A stretch of 64,000 bases of DNA. It comes from Halichondria panicea. Its lineage: Eukaryota; Porifera; Demospongiae; Suberitida; Halichondriidae. The stretch lies in NCBI RefSeq assembly GCF_963675165.1, contig NC_087379.1:7346339-7410338 (forward strand), given 5' to 3'. Positions within the stretch are counted from its first letter, which is position 1. Each line of letters starts with the position of its first letter. The notes beneath the pieces were generated by a model. It made no database searches. It saw only the letters and a program-made list of their open reading frames with translations, and had not been told where the DNA came from. Both the position numbers and the translations under genes were made by a program. Positions 30,682 to 40,663 of the stretch are shown here, one piece after another.

Positions 30682-30807
30682 TGCATGTATACTGATGCAC
30701 ATCCTTTACAGAAATGGTTTTACATTTTACATAGCGACTTATAATTATGTGTGTGAATGGGGACGATACCAGGAATGCATGAATACTCCTGACAACACTC
30801 ACATAAT

Positions 30808-30808
<1 letters not shown>

Positions 30809-30863
<55 letters not shown>
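30809..30863. repeat. (CA)n microsatellite
   Basis: CA tract just before the WAB exon 14 copy. Confidence 0.95.
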
Positions 30864-30865
<2 letters not shown>

Positions 30866-30879
30866 CCTCCCTCCCACAG

Positions 30880-30966
30880 ATTCCACTGCCTACACTGACT
30901 GGTAAGGTGGTACAAGTGCTCCTCCAGTACCTGTTCACTGGTCGCTGTCTCTTCCCTCGGAAATAG
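30880..30966 (+). pseudogene. WAB exon 14 fragment fused to TauD intron 5 sequence
   Basis: The first 28 codons of exon 14 (BTB, up to CLFPR) run into a stop and then into GGTTAGGGAATGCTTTCATGG, which is the start of TauD-A intron 5 (about 26795). The same junction appears near 37415 and 49480. Confidence 0.75.
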
Positions 30967-31073
30967 GTTAGGGAATGCTTTCATGGTTGTGCAGTTAGTG
31001 TTTTTTGTACGTTTTATGTTAATTGCTGCTGTTACCATGGTAGTAATGATGACCCTAATGCACATGCACACAG

Positions 31074-31145
31074 CCCTTCTCTGGTAAGAGGAAAGTTGTT
31101 GTGTCCTGGTCACAGCCATACCTCAAACAAAGTCACAGAACATAA
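31074..31145 (+). pseudogene. Orphan TauD-A-type exon 6
   Basis: A 72-nt last exon of A type (PFSGKRK, ending LKQSHRT) with its acceptor but no exons 1-5 before it. It sits 206 bp upstream of TauD-B1 exon 1. Confidence 0.85.
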
Positions 31146-31351
31146 CCTATAATAGCTGAACTGCATGTGTACTTCGATCATTACATTACTTGGTTTATTT
31201 TTTGTATGCAGTGCTTTAGAAATGTGAAAGCAGTTAATTATGCCATAATTATGGTATGAGGGGGTGGAAGCCTACACAGTGTAGAATTCCTTTGTGGCCT
31301 AATGCGCATGTGCAGACTAGTACTGGATTCTACCACAGCATGCAATATGGC

Positions 31352-33062
31352 ATGGCATGGACTAGTATAGCTGCTGTGACCGTCTCCACAGATGCTCTCC
31401 CTCTCAAGATCAGTCCCAGAGATGGCAATACATCCCTGCAATTCCTCAAGGAGTGGATGGCAGCCAACAAGGACTGGCTGGACCAGAAGCTGCTGGAACA
31501 TGGTAGACCATATACAGCCAGCTGCGAAACTTGTAAATGCTGTATACTTGTTGCTCTGCTGGCTCATAAAATCATATCTAGCTGTATGTTTAATGATTGT
31601 ATCTGCTATACAGGAGCCATCTTATTGCAAGGGTTTGATGTGAACGAAGCCATCGACTTCCAAGAAGCTGTACTGCAGTTCAGTCCTGACCTGTGTGACA
31701 CGTACAGAGGCACCTCTCCAAGGAACCAAATCCCTGGAACCCAGGTATACTGTCATGCATCTCCATGTGTGTGGTTGGCTGATTAACTGGACTGGGTAGG
31801 AATGTATTAATAGCAAGCATGTTTTGAGCCATCTAAATGAAATTCTAATCATGATTCATATAGTGTTGGACAGAGAACATTGACTTGGGTTGTTTTTGCC
31901 TATAGTATAAATGATAATTATATTGTCACATGATCAGCCATTGATCTGGCTACCTGATTAATGTGTTTTGATATACATTCCAAGAAAACAATTTGTCCAC
32001 ACAAACAGCTACATAGCTAGTGGCTTCAATATAGTTGTGTACCATGTGTACTGTGCTCTGTAATTAAGCCCCTCCCCCACACACAGTACGTGTTCTCGGC
32101 CAGTGAGTTCCCCCCACACTACCCCATTCCCCAACACCTTGAGATGGCGTTCCTGCCCGCCCCTCCTCGGAGACTGTTCTTCTGTTGTCTGGAGGCACCC
32201 ACCTCGGCTGGAGGGGAGACTTGTCTGGCCGACTACAAGAAAGTCTATGAGACCATGGATCCGAAAATTCGACAAAGTTTTGAAGACAAAGGAGTGAGTA
32301 TGTGTAGATAGTGATTGTGTGTGCATGTGGTGTGTGTGCATGTGGTGTGTGTACAAACTTCCTGTCAGCTGATTTATTTAACACAAACAGATGAACCACG
32401 TGATTACATTGCTGCTGTGTTGTAGGTGATGCATATTCGTAACTATGTGAGACAGAGGAGCTACTTCACAGACCCGTCCATGATGAAGGGGTGGGAGGCC
32501 GTGTTTGGCACCAAAGATCGAGAAGAAGTTTCCCAGGAACTGACAGAGAACCGAATGGAGCACTCATGGGGAGAGAACGATTCACTGAGGATAGTGAACC
32601 GTGTCCCTGCTATAGAGAAGCATCCTCAGTCCGGCCACAAAGTGTGGTTCAATCATTTAATGGTATGTATAGCGATGGTCGCTTGGCCCTGGCTAGTACT
32701 GTATCACCATATGGCATTGTACAATCATTGCATGCATAGATCAGGTAATAGCAGGAGCTATATAAACTCCTGGTAATAGGTATATAGTGATGATTGGGTA
32801 TAGCTTACTAGGTTGGTTTCTGAGTACTGCTACACTTACAGTAGCTAGATTGCGATGAAACACTATTGCAATGCAAATGTGAAAATTATGACTACTACTG
32901 AAAGTCTTCGTACTAGCGAGTTAAATTATGATTTTGTTGTCTGACAATACTTGTTTCAAGTACGCTGCAATCTAGTTCTTAATTGTGGTGCAAATTTTGT
33001 GCTAGCAATGAGATGGTCGTTTACCTATATCAACAATTAGTACCCAACCCCCCCACCACACA

Positions 33063-33117
<55 letters not shown>

Positions 33118-33874
33118 CAGGTATTTCATTGGACCATGTATTATGACGAGCCCTACCGTGTGTACCAGCGCCTGGGGGGTCTCAAACAGCTGCTCTACTC
33201 CTGGGTCCTGTGGGCTGCCAGCTTCTTCTATATCGGACTGAAAGCACCCTCGGCTAAACTGAGCCTTGGTATGAACACTTGCTATGGCGATGGTGCGGCC
33301 ATACCTTATCGTACAGTGAGCCACGTTAGAGACACAGTGTGGAGGAACCTTGTGTTCAATCGCTGGAAGCAGGGAGACGTGCTCATGATTGACAACTTCA
33401 GGGTCTCTCACGGGAGACAGGTAAGAGAGTCTTTGCATGAATCAACCACTCTAGCCTCACTATGTATGTGTTAGCTCTATACAGTGGAACCTCTGTTAAC
33501 AACCACCTCCGAATAAAGGCCAGTTGCTATATAACAGCCAGTCACCCAGGTCCCAAATGAATAAGTTGTGTACAAAACAACCTCTCAACAAAGGCCACCT
33601 CTGTATAAGGGCCAAAACATTGTTCCCCAAAGGTGTCCGTTATAGAGGGGTTCCACTGTATTTGATTGTGGTGTCACATGCACACTACTGTTACTGGCAC
33701 TGGTACATAGAGTACGTGATTTAAGCATTGTATGTAGGATCGATTTCTATGATTCTAGTGAGCCTTTATCAATATTTTGTTGTATTTTCCATTCTGTAGC
33801 CTTTCTCCGGCAAGAGGAAGATCGTTGTGTCCTGGTCTAACCCGATGACAAGACCCAGCCTCATAAGATCCTGA
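31352..33874 (+). CDS. TauD-B1: clavaminate-synthase-like dioxygenase, 366 aa, 6 exons
   Basis: Exons 31352-31502, 31614-31744, 32087-32293, 32426-32662, 33121-33420, 33800-33874 (1,101 nt, all GT-AG, phases as in TauD-A). Candidate iron ligands His111-x-Glu113 and His339. The start is set at MAWTSIAAV to align with TauD-A; an in-frame ATG lies four codons upstream. The last exon is of B type ([17 protein letters not shown]). Intron 4 holds a (CA)n tract up to the acceptor and intron 5 a Tigger-like MITE. Upstream lies an NRF-1-like word TGCGCATGTGCA (31313-31324). The gene looks intact; substrate unknown. Confidence 0.88.
33058..33114. repeat. (CA)n in TauD-B1 intron 4
   Basis: CA tract ending a few bases before the exon 5 acceptor. 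Confidence 0.95.
33482..33658. mobile_element. Tigger/pogo-like MITE in TauD-B1 intron 5
   Basis: Ends CAGTGGAACCTCT and AGAGGGGTTCCACTG between TA dinucleotides. Present at the same site in TauD-B2 and B4, so the insertion predates the B duplications. Absent from TauD-A. Confidence 0.8.
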
Positions 33875-34340
33875 ACCACCATAGACTGATATTTATAACC
33901 AGTTGCCGTTTCCATCGTTTTATATTTACACAGCAATCATTCCTCCATGTGCGTTACATGCTGTACATTGTTTCATGAATTTGTGGTTTCTTAAGGGTGG
34001 AGGGTGCTTTAGGCTGACCACAATGGGATTTGTACCCTGGAGTATCCTGAGAGTTTCAATGGATATTCCTTAGTGTCAGAGCACATCATGGTACAAGTAC
34101 AGAATGTACATGTTAGTAGAAGGAGATGGTAGCCTCCTAATACAGTGTAGCAATTCCCTTGTGGCCTATTCAATGCAGAGCATGTTACCCACTCAGTCAT
34201 GTGACATGTGAAGGAATGGTTTCAGACTGCAGTATGTTTTGGAGCTTCACTCACCAGAGCTAGAAGACAAGAATGATGCTGAGTATCTTCCTCCTCCACA
34301 ACTCCTCCAGATGTGAGCCACTGAAACCTTGCAGGCGATG
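33875..34340. other. TauD-B1 3' flank
   Basis: No gene seen. The sequence is shared with the flanks of TauD-B2 and B4 (words GTACCCTGGAGTATCCTGAG and CATGTGACATGTGAAGGAAT), so it belongs to the repeated unit. Confidence 0.5.
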
Positions 34341-34645
34341 TTGGCAATCCGTGAGGAGAAGGTCATACAGGGAAGAAAGGTGTCTCCAAAACCAGCAGAC
34401 AAAAGTGAGCCCCCCCCCCCTCTAGTCTCGTGGACCAGACTTGTAACGGCTGGCTTGTGACACTATACTGTACACACCTACTGCCTATAACTTCCTTCAC
34501 CCCCCATACATAGCCTGAGTCCAGTGAGGTGGTGAAGAGGATGATAGTGTCTCTCTCTGGTGATGGCTCCCTCCCTCCGGACACTCTGGAGCACCTCACA
34601 CCAGAACTACTCACTAGAATAGAGCCAACAACACGCAAGACACAG
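34341..34645 (+). pseudogene. WAB exons 8 and 9 copies
   Basis: An exon 8 variant (to about 34404, ending GRKVSPKPADK) and exon 9 (34514-34645). Exon 9 lacks 21 nt in frame (the SLITAAIA part) but otherwise reads cleanly with splice sites. Exon 8 has one extra A before its donor. Confidence 0.75.
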
Positions 34646-34857
34646 GTAAAGGCGTGCTATATAAGAGGTAGAGTTGCACAACATTGTATTGAAGCTATGC
34701 GTTGGATTGATTTAGCTCTTTCCTATTACTCAGTGTAAATTAAGTGAATAAGCTCCAACAAAGGAACTATATAATGTGCTGTAATTATATAGAATATAAC
34801 GTAATTATAGGTTAAGAGTGCGCTTAACCCACAAGTATTTATTATAATATTCATTGT

Positions 34858-34995
34858 AGCCAGCGCTTAGTAACGCGCCAGTACGGTACATGTAGTCCAA
34901 ACAAATACAATTGCAATCAGTACACAGATAATACTTATGTCTACGGTTTGTTTGTGTGTATACTGTACGTAATTATCACTCTTCTAATTAAGCAA
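34858..34995 (-). repeat. Conserved 3' block after TRAF-9
   Basis: About 133 bp (word TTAGTAACGCGCCAGTACGG) directly follows the TRAF stop. Near-identical blocks follow TRAF-10 to -15 (38123-38255, 44354-44486, 46996-47125, 50347-50479, 55190-55322, 61217-61349). Probably 3' UTR and terminator. Confidence 0.7.
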
Positions 34996-36447
34996 CTACT
35001 TCAGTACTACTTTGTTTATTTGGAAGAGAAGGGTGTCGTTTTGTAAATACTTGGGCTCCAGTTCAGTGTGAGCGATGAACTTTGAATTTCCCCATCCATT
35101 CTTTGATCTCTCTCCCTCTGTCACTCTGGTGCAGTACTTGTCAGGTATTTTGTCATCGTAGGTGTCTGTGCCTGTTTTATGACCCTTGCCATCGACTTGG
35201 TCCAGTATTTGATATGAAATCGCACCACGAAACAGCCATTTCAAAGAATCGTCGAACTCTCCTCTCATGAAGCACACATACACAGAGACGTGTGTTCCTT
35301 TACCAGTGTTGCAGCCGTTAGCGTCCACTCTGAGACAGATCTTGTAGCCCTGATAGTGGGTGTAGACTGGAGGGGAGTACCACTGATCGTCATCTCTCTT
35401 GTGCTGTTGGAAGTTGGTCATTGTAAGGACAGGGGGACCAAGAGGTATGGCGGTACATGGTGCAAGCTGAACATAGGGCGTGAGTAATTGCGCCAACTCC
35501 AGTGGACCAAGAGGTCTAGAGTTCACGATGAGAGGTGCAGTCTTGAGCAGCTGTTGCATTGGCTCCAATTCGTTAATTTTTGTTTTAAGTATTCTATTTT
35601 CAGCTTCTAGACTTGTTATTTTGTCTTGTTGCTTGGTGATTTCTTCTCTTTGTTGTGTAGTCTCAGCTTGTTGCTTGGCATGACTGGAGGCTAATAGAGA
35701 GATGTGTGTGAGTAGGTTCTCTCTCAGGTGTTCTGGCATGTCTTGTCGAGGGAGTTTCACAGCACAGCCTATGTGGTGGAAGTCACAGTTGATGGTGGTC
35801 AGGGGGCACTCATCAGCAACATGGCTGTCTATATTCTGACGTTGGATAGTTGAACCACACTGGTTAGGGCAGGGGACAGGGAAGGACCCACACACAGGCC
35901 AATGGTTGTTGGTGACATCATCATAGGTAGACTTGTAATCATGGCAGTGCTCACAACCGAATGGACGTTTGGGGCAATCCTTAATTTGGTGGTTTTGAAT
36001 GTACCTTCGCTGTTGTTGGTTCCCGCATTTATAGATGCAATCAATTTCGACAAACTGGCATCCATCGAGTTGTTTCTCTGGCTGTGGATCTGTGTTGAGG
36101 TGCCCATCAAGCTGTCTCAGTTCCCCCGTCCACTCACACCCGTCTTTCTGGTGGCTACAGCGAACTTTCAAACTGTAGAGCAATTGTTTCGAACTTTTGT
36201 CGGCAAAACTTGAAAATTCCTCTTCATTGCAAGTTGGGCACGTTTTTTTAGTAGATTTGATGTGTTCAATACAAGTTTTGCAAAACTTCTTTCCACAGCA
36301 TGTGACCTGGTGGGGCTCTCGAATGATCTGGAGACAAACTGGACACTCTGACTGGACGTATCGTTCTGGTGGAGGTTCCACAAACTCACAATCGAATCCT
36401 ATTATTCTCTTGTCAGCTTGTTGCTGGTTGTTTGGGTTCAGTGCCAT
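34996..36447 (-). CDS. TRAF-9: TRAF-like protein with a double linker, 483 aa
   Basis: Intact single-exon TRAF-like gene. RING about 37-76 (Lys at the His position; an extra Glu after CNEE), zinc fingers about 98-247, coiled coil about 256-300, MATH about 340-483. The linker before MATH contains both alternative linkers of the family in series: APLIVNSRPLGPLE (as in TRAF-14), then LAQLLTPYVQLAP (as in TRAF-8 and -11). That is most simply explained by recombination between two copies. N-terminus MALNPNNQQQ lacks one Ala. Confidence 0.9.
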   Translation of the reverse strand: MALNPNNQQQADKRIIGFDCEFVEPPPERYVQSECPVCLQIIREPHQVTCCGKKFCKTCIEHIKSTKKTCPTCNEEEFSSFADKSSKQLLYSLKVRCSHQKDGCEWTGELRQLDGHLNTDPQPEKQLDGCQFVEIDCIYKCGNQQQRRYIQNHQIKDCPKRPFGCEHCHDYKSTYDDVTNNHWPVCGSFPVPCPNQCGSTIQRQNIDSHVADECPLTTINCDFHHIGCAVKLPRQDMPEHLRENLLTHISLLASSHAKQQAETTQQREEITKQQDKITSLEAENRILKTKINELEPMQQLLKTAPLIVNSRPLGPLELAQLLTPYVQLAPCTAIPLGPPVLTMTNFQQHKRDDDQWYSPPVYTHYQGYKICLRVDANGCNTGKGTHVSVYVCFMRGEFDDSLKWLFRGAISYQILDQVDGKGHKTGTDTYDDKIPDKYCTRVTEGERSKNGWGNSKFIAHTELEPKYLQNDTLLFQINKVVLK

Positions 36448-36551
36448 TTCTTATTCGCTTGTCTTGTCTTTTCTTGTAACTAAACAGGGTGTGCCGGCTC
36501 CTCTGATATAATGAATATTGTCAGTTACTTGTTATTCACGCTTTCCATGTA

Positions 36552-36578
36552 GTCACATGTCTTCTAACCCATATTAGG
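36552..36578 (-). promoter_or_regulatory. E-box + CArG module upstream of TRAF-9
   Basis: GTCACATG (36552-36559) and CCATATTAGG (36569-36578), 105-131 bp before the ATG. Confidence 0.55.
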
Positions 36579-36629
36579 TGCAGTTACTATAATGGCTGGT
36601 GTATAGTCAGTTTGTGGAAAAATAGCACA

Positions 36630-36752
<123 letters not shown>

Positions 36753-36757
36753 ATTCT

Positions 36758-37420
36758 GATATGCTCGCTCTCAAACACTTTCCTCCAATGAACTTCACCC
36801 CAAACAGCTCTTTGCTCTAGACTTGGCATCGAGACAATGCAGTGCATTTGTATATTGATTATCTGTATAATGTCATTGTGCAAGTATTAATGTTATGTGG
36901 TACATACACTCAGCTGATTATGTGTTGTACATAACCTCATTTCTCCCTTTCCTGCCTCCTTGCAGAGCCACCGTTTGACCTGGCGGCGTACATCAATAGC
37001 CTGAGTCTGAGTGACGTGGAACTGATATCAGAGGACGGGTCCCGATTCCATGCACACAGACTGGTTCTCTGTGCCCAAAGCCCCGTGTTTAAGTCCATGC
37101 TAGACTCTGAACTATGGGTGGAATCTAGAAACAAGGAGGTTGGTTGTTTAATGCTGATTGCACTACCTCTGTCCATGGCTACTAGAATATTGAATACTGC
37201 ATATACTGTGTGTTTGAGAAACGTTGAGACCATGCATGGTACACTGTACTTAATTATCCTTTGTGAAGCATCAACTCTGAACACCACTGTATATACACAC
37301 ATAGACCAACTCCCTCCCTCCCTCCCATAGATTCCACTGCCTACACTGACTGGTAAGGTGGTGCAAGTGCTCCTCCAGTACCTGTACACTGGTCGCTGTC
37401 TCTTCCCTCGGGAGACAGGT
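36758..37420 (+). pseudogene. WAB exon 12 tail, exon 13 and exon 14
   Basis: Exon 12 tail (about 36758-36806), full-length exon 13 (36966-37138, 173 nt, open frame) and the first part of exon 14 (37331 to about 37415). Exon 14 is joined at the word CGGGA to the end of TauD exon 5 (GGGAGACAG|GT), keeping a GT. The exon 13-14 pair is the best-preserved BTB fragment outside the intact gene. Confidence 0.8.
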
Positions 37421-37616
37421 TAGGGAATGCTTTCATGGTTGTGTGCTACAGTAGTGTAGTTTAGTTGTCTTTATGACCAAATGGCCGTATGTTAGCTACT
37501 TATATGTAGGTTGTGATGGTTGTTCACTGTCAAGAAAAAATAGCATTAAAGTGCACAAAAATAATGACAGAGACAACCCTAGACACAGCTCCATCTCTTC
37601 TCGAGGATATGTGCCA

Positions 37617-37922
37617 GTATCAGGCAATCCGTGAGGAGTAGGTTGTACTGGGGAGAAAGGTGTCTCCAAAACCAGCAGACATGGTGAGACCCCCCCCCCC
37701 CCCAGGCTTATTGCCTACAGACACTGGTAACCAACACCATCTCTTCACTCCCCCCCCCCCCCCCCACAGCCTGAGTCCAGTGAGACGGTGAAGAGGATGA
37801 TAGTGTCTTTCTCTGGTGATGGCTCCCTCCCTCCGGACACTCTGGAGCACCTCACACCAGAATTACTCACTAGGATAGAGCCAAGTCTTATCACTGCTGC
37901 CATAGCAACACGCAAGACACAG
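37617..37922 (+). pseudogene. WAB exons 8 and 9 copies
   Basis: Exon 8 variant (about 37617-37683) and full-length exon 9 (37770-37922, 153 nt, open, acceptor after a C-rich tract, donor GTGAAG). Exon 9 keeps the full RIEPSLITAAIATRKTQ end. Confidence 0.75.
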
Positions 37923-38255
37923 GTGAAGGCGTGCTATATAAGAGGTATAGTTACACAACATTGTATTGAAGCTATGCGTTGGATTGATTTAGCTCTTTCC
38001 TATTTTTCTCAGTGTAAATTAAGCAAATAAGCGACAACATAATAACTAATGTGCCGTATATTAACTATAACATAATTATAGGTTAAGCTTAACCCACAAG
38101 TATATATTATAACATTTATTGTAGCCAGCGCTTAGTAACGCGCCAGTACGGTACATGTAGTCCAAACAAATACAATTGCAATCAGTACACAGATAATACT
38201 TATGTCTACGGTTTGTTTGTGTGTATACGTAATTATCACTCTTCTAATTAAGCAA

Positions 38256-39695
38256 CTACTTCAGTTCTACTTTGTGTATTTGGAAGAAAAGGGTGTCGTT
38301 TCGTAAATACTTGGGCTTCAGTTCAGTGTGAGCAATGAACTGTGGAGCTCCCCACCCCACTCCCCTCTCTCCGACTGTCACTCTGGTACAGCTTACATTT
38401 GGTGCTTTGTCATCATAGGTGATTGTTTGTGTTTTATGATCCTCGCCATTAACGTGGTTCAGTAGTTGCCATGAAATCACACCACGAAACGGCCATTTCA
38501 GAGAATTGTCAAACTCTCCTCTCATAAAGTACACGTACACAGAGACGTGTGTTCCTATACCACAGGTTTCACCGTTAGCGTACACTCTGAGACCGATCTT
38601 GTAGCCCTGATGGTGGGTGTAGACTGGAGGGGAGTACCACTTATCGTCATCTCTCTTGTGCTGTTGGAAGTCGGTCATTGTAAGAACAGGGGGCTCCAGT
38701 GGAACAAGAGGTCTAGAGTTCACAATGGGAGGTGCTGTCTTGAGTAGTTGTTGCAATGGTTCCAATTCTGTGATTTTAATTTTTAGATGTTTATTCTCTT
38801 CTACTAAAATAGCAATATCAGCTTGTTGCTTGGCAATACTAGTAGCAAACAATTTTTTTTCTTGCTGTAGCGTGCTCTGTAGTGCAGTTAAGTTCATTGT
38901 AGAAAATGTTATCTCGGCATTACTATAGTAGTGTTTTGTTGCTGTAGTGTGGTAACTTTGGTCTGTAGTGCAGCTATTTTGGTCTCAAACGATCTACATA
39001 GTGTATTTTCAGTTTCCAGACTTGTGATTTTGTCTTGTTGCTTGGCATGACTGGTGGCTAATAGAGAGATGTGTGTGAGTAGGTTCTCTCTCAGGTGTTC
39101 TGGTATGTCTTGTCGAGGGAGTTTCACAGCACAGCCTACGTGGTGGAAGTCACAGTTGATGGTGGTCAAGGGGCACTCTTTGGCAACATGGCTGTTTATA
39201 TTCTGACGTTGGATAGTTGAACCACACTGGTTAGGGCAGGGGACAGGGAAGGACCCACACACAGGCCAGTGGTTGTTGGTGACATCATCGTAGGTAGACT
39301 TGTAATCATGGCAGTGCTCACAACCGAATGGACGTTTGGGGCAATCCTTAATTTGGTGGTTTTGAATGTACCTTCGTTGCAGTTGGTTCCTGTAGATGCA
39401 ATCAATCTCAACAAACTGACATCCATCGAGTCGTTTCTCTGGCAGTGGAACTTTTGTCGGCAAAAATTGAAAATTCTTCGTTACAGGTTGGGCACGGCTT
39501 TTGAATTGCTTTGATGTGCTCAATACAAGCTTTGCAAAACTTTTTTCCACAGCATGTGACCTGGTGGGGCTCTCGAATGATCTGGAGACAAACTGGACAC
39601 TCTGACTGGATGTATTTCGAAGGTGGTGGCTTCACAAACTCACAATCGAATCCTATTATTCTCTTGTCAGCTTGTTGCTGGTTGTTGGCTGCCAT
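38256..39695 (-). pseudogene. TRAF-10: broken TRAF-like gene
   Basis: Starts intact (MAANNQQQADKR, RING). Then about 104 nt that encode the first zinc finger are missing near 39449, and six nt are lost in the next finger (YNCRN becomes YRN, removing a Cys). A two-base insertion near 38931 breaks the coiled coil. The MATH part (38256-38897) is open. Outside the lesions it is nearly identical to TRAF-13, so both come from one recent duplication. Confidence 0.9.
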
Positions 39696-39766
39696 TTCTG
39701 GCAGTTTCAGTTTTACATTAAAGCTTTACATACATACTCTTTGATGGGAATATTTGTGTGGGTATA

Positions 39767-39794
39767 GTCACATGCCTTTTAACTCCATATTTGG
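39767..39794 (-). promoter_or_regulatory. E-box + CArG module upstream of TRAF-10
   Basis: GTCACATG (39767-39774) and CCATATTTGG (39785-39794). The module is intact although the gene is broken. Confidence 0.5.
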
Positions 39795-39817
39795 CATAGT
39801 GGTCAGGATGGTTGCCA

Positions 39818-39885
<68 letters not shown>

Positions 39886-39949
39886 GCACACACACACACA
39901 CGCACACACACACACACACACACTACACACACACACACGCACACACACA
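39818..39949. repeat. (CA)n tract before WAB exon 12 copy
   Basis: Long CA repeat with CG interruptions that ends in the exon 12 acceptor CAG. Confidence 0.95.
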
Positions 39950-39950
39950 G

Positions 39951-40119
39951 TGTCCTCCATCGAGCTGCTCAGAGACAAGACCTATAGTGACAGTGGCGTG
40001 TCTAATCAGACTAGGGGCTGACCCTCTACTCAAGAACACCTTCAACTCGTGCACCACTGACATGCTTGCTCTCAAACACTTTCCTCTAAAGAACTTCACC
40101 CCAAAACTGGAGGAGAAAG
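39951..40119 (+). pseudogene. WAB exon 12 copy (ankyrin repeat)
   Basis: 169 nt against 167 (two extra bases near CTATAGTGACAG), so frameshifted. Splice sites remain. Confidence 0.8.
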
Positions 40120-40385
40120 GTGAGACTACAAACAATGTATACAGCTCTTTGCCCTATTAGATATTGACATCACTTAAAGTGAGACCAGTGCACGTGTATA
40201 TACGTATAATGTGAAAGTATTATTTTTATGTGGTACAAGTCAAAACAGTGTTTTTTGATCGAATGGCAAATAATTTGTATGTTGGCTACTTGTTCACTGT
40301 TAATTGTTTCGGCTCGTATGCATTTTTATGTTAATTGTCGCTGTTACCGTGGTAGTAATGATGACCCTAATGCACATGCACACAG

Positions 40386-40457
40386 CCCTTCTCTGGTAAG
40401 AGGAAAGTTGTTGTGTCCTGGTCACAGCCATACCTCAAACAAAGTCACAGAACATAA
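40386..40457 (+). pseudogene. Orphan TauD-A-type exon 6
   Basis: 72 nt, open, with acceptor; 206 bp upstream of TauD-B2 exon 1. Same arrangement as in the B1 unit. Confidence 0.85.
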
Positions 40458-40663
40458 CCTATAATAGCTGAACTGCATGTGTACTTCGATCATTACATTA
40501 CTTGGTTTATTTTTTGTATGCAGTGCTTTAGAAATGTGAAAGCAGTTAATTATGCCATAATTATGGTATGAGGGGGTGGAAGCCTACACAGTGTAGAATT
40601 CCTTTGTGGCCTAATGCGCATGTGCAGACAATTAGATGGATTCTACCACAGCATGCAATAATT

